Part shown: positions 55,211 through 64,000 of the stretch, piece by piece
Numbering within the stretch: position 1 is the first letter of the stretch
Layout: each line of letters opens with the position of its first letter
Assembly: GCA_964618565.1 (NCBI GenBank)
Contig: CAZUBA010000004.1
Coordinates: 3,868 to 67,867 of the forward strand
DNA from: STC-113 sp964618565
Lineage (GTDB): Bacteria > Patescibacteriota > Gracilibacteria > BD1-5 > UBA2023
Reading direction: 5' to 3'
DNA length: 64,000 nucleotides
Program-made: the position numbers and the translations under genes
Notes under the pieces: generated by a model
Told to the model about the DNA's origin: nothing
The model's database searches: none
The model's input: the letters and a program-made list of their open reading frames with translations, nothing else

Positions 55211-57729
55211 TTATCTGATTTTAGTTAATAATTCTTGTATTTTTTCTTTTTTCACACCCGTGAACATTTTCTCTAATAATTCAATTGCCTTGTCGTCTGA
55301 TAATCAATCCAAGATTCAGCTTAATGCGTCTTTATCTTCTTTTGAGATGCTTATAGTTTTATCGGATATAATTGCATCTTTAGATAAAGCTACGACCTTA
55401 TGTTCAGTTACTCATTCTAATTTTAATTTGATTTCAGCTGGCGTTCATGCTTGTTTATCTGTTATACTATGTTCTACCCTATCAACTTTCGGTTTTACAG
55501 CTGAAGCGGCAGCTGGCTCATCTCCATCCTTATTTTTGGTAAGAGCATATTCTCTTCATTTTATTTTATCTCAATATAGTAACGTTCATAATAGCTCTGC
55601 ATCAACTTTTCAATTTTTGATAATATCAGAACCTCCGGCTCAACCTGCGACAATAAATCACGGCATATCAGCTCTATTATTTTTATTTGCATCCAAGGCC
55701 TTTGCAAGTGCCATTTCCATTGCGATAACATTTGAATCTGTTCTTCAATGTTTTGCTGCATAATTCTTTAATTCCTCCCCTCTCTCTTTCAATATTTCTT
55801 TAGTCGCAGCAGCACTGCTTACATCTTGTATGAATTTATCTTTCACAGAAGCGGGAATAGTATTGACTCAAAAAGTTCTATTGATTCTATCTTGTATATC
55901 AGCAACTGAATTACCTGTCTTGGTATCCAGCGCTTGCTTCGGCATATCTGCAACTCTTTGCATTCATGCGACAGACATGCTCTTTCAGCCAGGCAACGGT
56001 ATAGGTGCATATTTTGGAGATTCTTTTATCAGTTTTCATACAGAATCTCACANNNNNNNNNNNNNNNNNNNNNNNNNNNNNNNNNNNNNNNNNNNNNNNN
56101 NNNNNNNNNNNNNNNNNNNNNNNNNNNNNNNNNNNNNNNNNNNNNNNNNNNNGGTATAGGTGCATATTTTGGAGATTCTTTTATCAGTTTTCATACAGAA
56201 TCTCACATTGATTTAAATGGTGCAGCGGCAGTTTCAGTAATCTTATTCGCTCATAATGCAGCCATTACTGACATCCATAATACTCATAGTGCCAGAAAAT
56301 TGATTATTATCGTTCAGATTATTCATCTTCAAGTCGTAAGCACTCAATTGGCATTGGCTTCTGTCTTCTTTGAAAGAACTCAAACAGTCTTAAAAGATAC
56401 ATCTCAAAAGATGAATTCCTGTGTTGAGTCTCAAATATCATTTATTGTGACAACATCTGACTCAAGTTTTTCGGTCGTAGTCAAAGGTCAGTTGCTTTGT
56501 ACCGCAGAAAGGAATACTAATCAAAATGATAATGCAGCTGCCACATAAACTGGGACCATTGCAAGTGATATCATTTCTCATATAGAAAAATTCGCCTTTT
56601 TGAATTCGCCTCATATTTTTCATTCTTCTTTGAAAAAATAAGCAAGTCAGAATGCCGGAGAGAAAATGATATATATCCATAGCTTCGCCATCCTGCTGAA
56701 TAATGCGAATATTATTGCAAGCAGCAGTATTCAGAACATAATGAAGAATATGATTGAAAATCATCATTTCAAAAGCAGATCAAATATGCTATTAAGTGAT
56801 TTTACTTCAGTAATATCTATTTTCTGCGCTTCAGGAAGCTTAAATATTCAATATGCATATGCTGATAAAAGATTGAAGACTGATCATTTCGGTCAGGTCA
56901 ACATATCCATTATGCTTATACATCATGTTTCATCTTTTTCGCAATCGTTTGCTGTGAATTTTCAATTCATTTTCACTGCCGAAGTTCCAGATCATGCACT
57001 TGAAGTTCATGTTCAGGTATTTGTACTTGTCTGATCATATATTATGCTTTTAGGTATTGTTTTCTTATTAATAAAATGGGTTCCATTTCATCAAGAAGTT
57101 GTATTTATCGTTTCTATCGGAAGCCTTATTACAGATGCTGTAAGAATGGATGCAAGACTCGTAACTCAGCTGACCAGAAACCAAGAAAAGGGCACTATAA
57201 GTATACCCACAATTAGCCTTGGAAGAGCTTGAGAAATCTGAAAAGTGCTCTTCTTTTCTGAAAATATGTTTACGAATGCAATATAAATAAGAATGAAAGC
57301 AAAGGCAACATAGACTATATTACCGATGGTCACCCATAATGCATGGAAAACTGCCCTGAGTCAGAATATTTCTCAGTATGTCCAGTCTGGGGAAAGCAGC
57401 CATCAGGCAAGCATAACGAGCGGCCCGATAAGAAATGTCATCAATCAAATTCAGAAGTTCAATATTTCTACAGCTCATGCTGCAAGGTCTGAAGGTTTTT
57501 CTGCAGCAAAAGCCAAATCCCTGAAAAACCAGAACATTATGATGAACATTCATAATAATCTCAGATTATGCAATTGAGAAAAGAAAAGTCTGGTTTTCAA
57601 GTAGGATATCCTAATATCCAAAACCTTGTCATGGACAGCATCCTTTACTACTCGAGTAAGATTTGAACGAATATGCTTTTTTATTTGTCTTTTATTTGCC
57701 TTTAAATAGGCAAGAAGATTATTTAGCAT
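55211..57729 (-). CDS. VirB6/TrbL-like polytopic membrane protein (interrupted by assembly gap)
   Basis: A large membrane protein starting MLNNLLAYLKANKRQIKKHI. Helices include MFIIMFWFFRDLAFA, LMTFLIGPLVMLAGWLL, IVYVAFAFILIYIAFV, RLIVGILIVPFSWFLVSGV, IFFIMFGILLLAIIFALF and WIYIIFSPAFGLAYFF, the spacing seen in VirB6/TrbL-type secretion channels of CPR genomes; the C-terminal ~270 residues are soluble and ATP-site free. Collapsing the duplicated 55 bp plus 100 N restores one frame of 787 residues. It ends KEKIQELLTKIR. A role in type IV secretion or DNA exchange is inference from the membrane pattern. Confidence 0.7.
56053..56152. other. 100-N assembly gap, probably artificial
   Basis: Exactly 100 N. 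The 55 bases before it (55998-56052) are repeated exactly after it (56153-56207), as when a scaffolder joins two overlapping contigs with a default gap. Removing one copy and the N run restores the reading frame. Confidence 0.85.
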
Positions 57730-57916
57730 GGTTTTCCTTTTTTATTTTTGTATTAAAATAATTCTATCTCTAATATTAAATCATATTATTAAGGATAATG
57801 CAAAATAAATAGGCTTTTTTTACACCTACTATTACTTGACAAAAGTTATTTTTTGATTGAAAGATTAAGCGGAAATTACTTTATCCTTCTTAGATTTAGA
57901 TTAATACGAAAATTTC

Positions 57917-58462
57917 TTAAAGATAATTCTTCATTTCTTTAATTTTATCTTCCCTGCCCGCTTTGCGTAGATAGAATTCTCATAGGTCGGTTTGTCAGTC
58001 TCACATCAGAGCCACTCATAGGTCCTCCATTATCAATTGATCTTCTTGAGCCAGATTAAGAGCCCTTTTCAGTATGGTTATTCCTTTTTTCACTTGCCCG
58101 ATCATGTTATAGCCCCATCAAAGATTCCTTAATATCTCAGGGTTGTTCGGGAACATCTCATTAGCTTTTTCAAGCAGCTCCACTCATCTCTTGAAGCTTC
58201 ACTTGGAAATATAGATATAACCTGAAAGATAGAGTCCTGTTGCAGAATCAGGATTCAGATTCTGTGCAAAACGCATAGCGTGTTCGGCTTTCTCGATTTC
58301 GCCTTCAAACAAATAAATATCTGCAAGCTCCTCATAGAGCCTGTAATCATCCGTATAGGTAGAAAGGTATTTTTGTACTTTTTCTCTTGCGGTAGTATAA
58401 TCTCAAGAATTTTTTAATTTCTCTATTTCTTGTATGTACTGGGCATTTTCAATCATTTTCAT
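57917..58462 (-). CDS. TPR-repeat protein
   Basis: A 181-residue protein with about four tetratricopeptide repeats (DYRLYEELADIYLFEGEIEK, SATGLYLSGYIYISKGSFKR, PEILRNLGWGYNMIGQVKKG, QLIMEDLGVALMGDGQTDLG). TPR proteins bring other proteins together; partner unknown. It lies between the VirB6-like gene and the large surface-protein gene, all on the minus strand, and might assist either. Confidence 0.85.
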
Positions 58463-58612
58463 TTTGTATGCTATAAAATATTCTTGTATATTTTATAGCA
58501 AAAAACATTCAAATCAAGAGAATATTATTTTTTAAGGTTTTTGTTGATGCATAATAAGTTTGCCTTGACTTACTAAAAGACTTTTTGATGCCCCTCTTGA
58601 TTTTTCTGGTAA

Positions 58613-61336
58613 TTAAAGTTTTCTCTTCAAATAAATGAACAAGATAGTAATGCTCAGTATTACCATGAAAGAAGCATATGCTTTTTCTTTGCCAAATGAG
58701 CCAAAAAATGAAGATGGAATTATTTTATATTTCTTTTCAGATACAATAAGAGCCTTTTGTTTCTTGGCCGCTTTCTTCTTTTTCGCCTTCAATTTCTTCT
58801 TTGCAGGAGGGATTTTGGAGACATGGATATGTATTGCTTTTTTAAGTATAGCGATATCATTTTCATCAGATATGCTCAGTGTGGCAAGATATCTTCATGG
58901 TGCATAGTTGATAGTTTTAGGGTTTGCTCAGGTAAAAGTGAGTCAATTGCCGAAATTCCATAGATACTTGAATCAGTCTATTTTTGATGTTTCCAATCAA
59001 AGGTTTATGCTGCATTCTTTTCTGGTTTTGCAATCTATTGAGTCGCTTTTTTTGAAATATAAGTTTTTTGATTTTTTTCATTGGAGCTTTAATTGAAAAT
59101 TGCCTATGAAATCGATTTCCTTTTGGGTTCTTGCAAGAAGCTTATCCAATAATTTTTCTACTTCCAGCTCCTCTTTGGTCACTTCTAACATCTCCTTTAA
59201 TAAATTTGAAAATTCTTTAAATTCATCCTTTGCGGCATCTTTTGGTTCAGCTTCTTTTTTTGCTTTTTTTTCCTTGATTCTGGGCTGAAATTCCACATAA
59301 AAGAAATCTTCTTGCTTGTTTCAAAGAATGTCAGTAACAACCAATTTTATCTGATAGCTTCATGAAGAATATTTTATTGTCGGAGGGTTTCTTTTGTCTG
59401 AAGTAATGGAGTTGCCAAAATCCCACAGATAAGTAAGTTTGCCTCTTATTGTTCATGAAAATGCATTTTCAACATTGAAATTAAGTGAGCAAAAATCATA
59501 TGATGAGCAATGAAGGACGTTTCCTTCTAATTTTTTGAATTCAGAATCAGTAACTCATTCAAGCCTGATTTTGAAAATGCTTCATGAATTTACTGTTTCA
59601 CCTGCAGAAGCTACGGGATTTCAGAAAATGTAATTGTTTTTTAATTTAAAGTATTTTTCTTTGTAATTATTTTCATTTCACTTTTCTGAAATTCTCAAAA
59701 TAATAAGGTAAGTTCATGGCCTATATTTAATGTAATTGGGATTACAGCTCAGTTGGTTTCATTCAGCAAAGACTCATCATCAGAAATCCCATAAGCAAAC
59801 ATACTTGCTTTCATTTCCCTCGAAGCTAGTTTTTCAATTGAAATTTACGCTGCATTCAGCCTTATTGCAAACATTTTCAGAATCAAGTCAGCTTTGGATT
59901 GATATGATTGGAGTTGGGACAACAATGACTTGAGGCATATTAGAAATTGTGATTTTCTTGCTTTTGAAATTCAGAGGATACAATTTTTCAAATATCTTAA
60001 ACTCGATTTCTGTTGTTCAAGTTCAGAAAATAATGGCAGATGGATTGCAAGTTTCTGAAATGTCCCCTGTTCAGATCGACATGCTACAGTTTAAATTGCC
60101 ATAAGCTCAGGAAAATGAGGCCTCAAGAGAAAAATTGGCCCTACAATCTTCATGAATATTGTCACAAAAATAAACATCCCCGTCTTCTGATTTGATGATA
60201 TAACTTGGCTGTTGCAGCGTTATAAAAATGTCAGGAATAATTAAAGATGTTTGGCTTGAGCCTGAATCTCATCAGGCAGAAGGAGCCGTTTGTCAGCTTA
60301 AATCCAGAATTGCACCGGTCTGGACTAATCAAGCCATATTTTCTCTTTTGAATACATTCCTGTAATTAGAAAATGAAGCAGTTAATGTTATTGCCCTCAT
60401 TTCATTTCATCATAAATCAAATATTCCTGCTCAAGGACTGGTTTTTATCCTAAGATCGCTTGATGTTGAATTATTTATATTAAGAGTGGGCTTAAAATTA
60501 TCCTGTTCAAGCAAAGTGAGGAAAATGGAACTTCATGACATATGATTTTCAGTGATAAGCTCAGATGATAAATCAATTCTTGATAAAGATAATCCTCAAG
60601 AATTGGAATATATCTTAAAATTCTCTAATACAAGTGCCCCGGTGATTGCTTGATTGAATTCGATTTCTAAGTTGTCAACTTTTCAGTTGAAATCCGAATC
60701 CGAATAATATAAATTTAAGGCTTCGAGTTGTTTTATTATTTCTGATCAAGAATTCATAATTGTGCCAGAATCAGATAATATGGCTCAAGTCAGATTATTG
60801 ACAGGAGGAAGAGAATCTGCTCAAGTTGCAGTTGTTCCAGTGTTTCCTATTATGACAGGCGGAATCTCTATAATGGGAGGAATTTCCGTTCAGGTTGCAG
60901 TGGCTCCGGTATTTTCTATTATGACAGGCGGAACTTCTATGACGGGAAGCTGGTGCATGGTTGAAATCGGCAAATTTTTGATGCTTGTGGAATAACTGAA
61001 GCTGTCAGCAACATTTCAAAACGAATCATACAGCCATATCTCTTCATCGGAATTATTTAAGATTATCTTTGATTCTGATCTGTATATTTTTCTTGCTTCT
61101 CAAGGCTGCAATATAATATTTTCTCAGTATGTAAAGGTTTTCTCTGATTTATCTTTTAAGTAATATCAAGATAGTGCAAAGGGCTCGCTAGTTGAATTGT
61201 AAATCTCTATGTATTCCATATTGGCGTCATCATCCGTATTGGGAAACACGGAAGAAATCATGAGGCCTTGGGCGAAAACAATTGCGACATATGAGCAGAA
61301 AAATATGGCGAACCAGAAAAAATATCGGAGCTTCAT
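58613..61336 (-). CDS. 907-residue lamin-tail/PKD surface protein
   Basis: A large exported protein. Signal peptide (MKLRYFFWFAIFFCSYVAIVFA); a lamin-tail domain (MISSVFPNTDDDANMEYIEI, GLYDSFGNVADSFSY); Pro/Thr-rich repeats (PPVIIENTGATATG, PPVIIGNTGTTATG); a Big-type domain with FNQAITGALVLENFKIYS; then repeated PKD-like modules, each with a Cys-rich strand and the core YVCLWDFGGG, LTYLWDFGNS or YLWNFGNGLTF. It ends with a membrane helix and short basic tail (FMVILSITILFIYLKRKL), so it is anchored. Many UGA glycines. Likely an adhesin contacting a host or prey cell. Confidence 0.88.
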
Positions 61337-61419
61337 TTTAAAAAAATTAATAAGTTTGGCTCAAGATATTTTTTTTATTGAAGAAAAATATTGAAAAAAT
61401 AAAGAAAATTCAAAAAACA

Positions 61420-61456
61420 AAAATAAAGATGCAGGATCTGCATCTTTATTTTTTTA
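61420..61456. terminator. intrinsic terminator
   Basis: AAAATAAAGATGCAG, GAT, CTGCATCTTTATTTT with T run, downstream of uvrB on the minus strand. Confidence 0.85.
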
Positions 61457-61467
61457 TTTGATGATCT

Positions 61468-63420
61468 TTATCTTTTTTTTGTTTTCTTGATTTCTATAAG
61501 TGCATCTCTTATCTCTGCCGCTCTCTCGAATTCTAGATTTACGGCTGCAATATCCATTTCCAATTCTAGCCTCTTAATCTTTGAAGAAAGATTTTCTCAT
61601 TTTTCAATTGTATAGGATTTCTTTCCTGTCATTCATAATTCCTTTATTTTCGATAATATGGTAGAAGGCTCGATATTGTTTGCTTTATTATAATCTTCTT
61701 GGAATTTCCTACGCTTTACGGTTATATCGATCACCTCTTCCATTGAATGAGATAATCTGGCTCAATGAGAGTACATCGTGACTGTTCAATTCACATTTCT
61801 CGCAGCTCTTCATATTATCTGCAGAAGTGATTTTGTTGAACGCAAAAAACCTTGCTTATCGGCATCTATTATTCAGATAAATGAAACCTCCGGCAAATCA
61901 AGCCCCTCTCTGAGAAGATTGACTCATACGATGACCTCTATCTTCCCAGTACGCAAATCTCTCAAAATCTCTAATCTTTCCAGAGTTTCCACTTCGCTAT
62001 GAAGGTAAGAGACTTTTACACCATTGGAAGCCAGATATTCGGCAAGCTGCTCTGATGATTTTTTGGTAAGCGTCGTTACAAGCGCCCTTTCATTTCTTTG
62101 TTTGACTTCTGAGATATGCCTCATAAGATCATCGACCATGAATTTCATATCTTTTACTTCCAGCAGAGGATCAAGAAGTCATGTCGGGCGAATAATCTGC
62201 TCTACAACTTGAGAAGATTCTCTTAATTCAAAATCCGAAGGTGTGGCAGAGACATAGATCGTCTGTCATGTAAGTTTCTCAAATTCCGGAAACTTGAGAG
62301 GCCGATTCTCAAATGCGCTTGGCAATCGGAAACCATTCTCAATAAGGCTTTCTTTTCTGGCTCTATCTCAAGCATACATTCATCCTATTTGCGGGATTGT
62401 CATATGTGACTCATCAATGAAAGTCAGGAAATCCTTCGGGAAGAAGCTCAGGAGCGTAGATGGAGTATCTCATGGCATACGTCCTGAAAGATACATTGAA
62501 TAATTCTCAATTCAATTCACATATCAAGTTTCCATCATCATCTCAATATCGTATTCGACTTTGGTTTTCAATCTTTCCGCTTTCACCAAATCTCATCTTT
62601 CTAAAAAAACTTCAAGCCTATTTTCTAGTTCAGTTTGAATTTGAGGAACTATCTGCTGAATCTTATTCTCTGTAGTTACAGTATGTTTCGCAGGAAAAAC
62701 ATCTATCTTATTGCGATATTCATAAACTTCTCAAGTTAAGGGATGCCTTCTTGCAATCCTATCAAGTTCATTTCAGAAGAACTCTAATGTCCATACTGAT
62801 TCGCTTGATGAAGGAAAAATCTCCAAGGTATCTCACATCAGATGAAATGTTCAAGGCTTGAAATCAGCTCCTGCTCGCCTGAATTGCAATGCGACCAAAT
62901 TATTTAAAATAGCATCAAACTCATAATTCTTGCCTGATTCAAGAGTCAGGATCTGACTCATATAATCTTCAACTTCTCAGATTCAATAGATGCAACTGAC
63001 AGATGCTACGATTATCACATCTTTCCGAGTAAGCAGGCTCTCTGTGGCTGCATGTCTTAACCTATCTATCTCCTCATTGATTGTTGCCTCTTTTTCAATA
63101 TAAGTATCTGTTTTTGCGACATAAGCTTCTGGCTGATAATAATCATAATATGAAACAAAATAATGCACCGCGTTTTCTGGAAAGAACTCCTTGAATTCCT
63201 GGGCCAATTGAGCAGCAAGTGTCTTATTGTGTGCCATGACCAGTGTTGGCCTATCTGATTTTGCTATGATATTAGCCATAGTAAAAGTCTTCCCCGAACC
63301 CGTAACTCAAAGAATGGTTTGTTTTTTATCTCATCTCCCGATTCAACTCAAGATCGTATCTATCGTGCGCTGTTGATCAACAATTGGGGTATAATTTGAA
63401 ACTAACTTAAATAAAGACAT
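61468..63420 (-). CDS. uvrB: excinuclease ABC subunit B
   Basis: A 650-residue UvrB, the damage-verifying helicase of nucleotide excision repair. Walker A TILGVTGSGKTFTMANII, the beta-hairpin FVSYYDYYQPEAYV, FIDESHMTIPQI, YVSATPSDFELR, EVIVGVNLLREGLDLPEV and QIIGRAARN are all present. The C-terminal UVR motif (LEFERAAEIRDALIEIKK) that contacts UvrC is intact. ATG at 63420 gives MSLFKLVSNYTPIVDQQRTI. Conserved glycines mix UGA and GGN. UvrA and UvrC are not in the window. Confidence 0.96.
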
Positions 63421-63477
63421 TTTTATAGTTTGTAAATAAATCTAATTAAGTTTAATTGATAATCTTAAAAAATCAAC

Positions 63478-63510
63478 AAAAAATCTCCTTGAGATTACAA
63501 GGAGATTTTT
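63478..63510. terminator. intrinsic terminator
   Basis: AAAAATCTCCTT ... AAGGAGATTTTT hairpin, downstream of the minus-strand gene ending at 63667. Confidence 0.8.
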
Positions 63511-63666
63511 AGTTGATTTTGTTGAAGTTGTAAATAACAAGAATTTTTTTAACGATTAAATATTCACCTAAGACATAATAATCGTTAGGTATTTAAGATT
63601 TGCAACAATATGAGTGATATAATTCTTCCACTATTGAAATTTTTAACCCGGCAGCTTAAGAAATAA

Positions 63667-63987
63667 TTATTTCAGTATTTTACCTATAGCAGGACAGGCT
63701 ATCCCAATTTGATCAGCGATACAAGACGTTATAAATCTGTATTTAGTACAAGTTGTTCATGGAGTTGTTGTTACTTGTCCATGACAGCTATTGACACCTC
63801 AGTCACAAGGTGAGGTATTAGGGCACTGATAAATAGTTGTTGTATCAGATAATTTATCATTTACAGCCTGATACCATCCTGGTCAAATATTATCACCGCT
63901 ATTTATGGTTTGCGTAGTAACAGTGGATATAGTTGCAGCATATACGATTCCAGCAGTAATCAAAGTGGTTGCGCCAATAGAAATCAT
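63667..63987 (-). CDS. small secreted Cys-rich protein (possibly 5'-incomplete)
   Basis: A 106-residue protein starting MISIGATTLITAGIVYAATI, a probable signal peptide or anchor, followed by a Cys-rich domain (IYQCPNTSPCDGGVNSCHG ... TCTKYRFITSCIADQIGIAC). Eight or so Cys could form disulphides outside the cell. The frame is still open at the window edge, so the real start may lie beyond 64000. No family recognised. Confidence 0.6.
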
Positions 63988-64000
63988 ATATTTAAAAATG

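Noticed and set aside
55188..55763. A 191-codon plus-strand open frame
   Set aside because: Antisense shadow of the VirB6-like gene; minus-strand UGA glycines appear as TCA (Ser) on the plus strand and keep such frames open.
63609..63665. An 18-codon frame starting ATGAGTGATATAATTC
   Set aside because: Too short and without supporting signals.
1..64000. UGA as tryptophan (code 4) or selenocysteine
   Set aside because: Tryptophan positions use UGG, UGA falls on conserved Gly, and it is far too frequent for selenocysteine.
1..64000. tRNA and rRNA genes
   Set aside because: No cloverleaf or rRNA-like block was recognised by eye; short tRNAs could be missed.

Overview
The window reads as a piece of a Candidate Phyla Radiation genome that uses genetic code 25 (Gracilibacteria / Absconditabacteria, the BD1-5 and SR1 groups), in which UGA is glycine and only UAA and UAG stop translation. 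Under the standard code nearly every gene looks shattered. With UGA read as glycine they become full-length, clearly recognisable proteins: RpoD, DnaG, TsaD, UvrB, RecQ, GapN, PncA, PncB and others. The added glycines fall on family-conserved glycines. The DNA is AT-rich, most starts lack a Shine-Dalgarno sequence, and several genes have TTGACA-N16/17-TATAAT-like promoters. The exact phylum cannot be fixed from this window. All coordinates below were worked out by reading with code 25.

Layout. 1-5.8 kb: the 3' end of dut, two overlapping paralogous unknown genes, a PolA 5'-nuclease without a polymerase domain, a transglycosylase/NlpC-P60 wall hydrolase and a STAS protein. 5.9-11.3 kb: FemAB-like transferase, lipoprotein, TsaD, and a PilM/FtsA-like ATPase next to a large bitopic protein. 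11.4-15.8 kb: dnaG, rpoD, a GC-rich inverted-repeat element, an unknown gene and a DUF177 gene. 15.9-22.9 kb: a secreted YCNGxWYN repeat protein, an ABC-F ATPase, small unknown genes, a Holliday-junction-resolvase-related nuclease, a uracil-DNA glycosylase and a membrane protein. 23-29.3 kb: two paralogous prepilin-LamG proteins on opposite strands, flanking a foreign-looking TPM cassette, a MazG-APRT fusion and a TrmB regulator. 29.3-40.5 kb: 2H phosphoesterase, NYN nuclease, PIF1-like helicase with WYL domain, GGDEF, SRPBCC, DnaQ-like exonuclease, HD hydrolase, a 70-bp tandem duplication and a 663-residue receiver-domain protein. 40.6-49.5 kb: GapN with a long N-terminal extension, a bactofilin-like membrane protein, DUF1624, pncB and pncA (NAD salvage), and a CYTH-uridine kinase-CYTH fusion. 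49.7-64 kb: RecQ, HEXXH metalloprotease, O-methyltransferase, a VirB6-like membrane protein carrying an artificial N gap, a TPR protein, a 907-residue lamin-tail/PKD surface protein, UvrB and a small secreted protein.

Taken together the genes cover replication and repair (DnaG, PolA nuclease, UDG, RecQ, UvrB, DnaQ), nucleotide and NAD salvage (dUTPase, APRT, uridine kinase, PncA/B), wall editing, and a large investment in cell-surface, pilin-like and secretion proteins. This fits a small host-associated or predatory cell. Two genes stand out because they contain no UGA-glycine codons, carry strong Shine-Dalgarno sites and end in UGA, as expected for DNA recently acquired from a standard-code donor.
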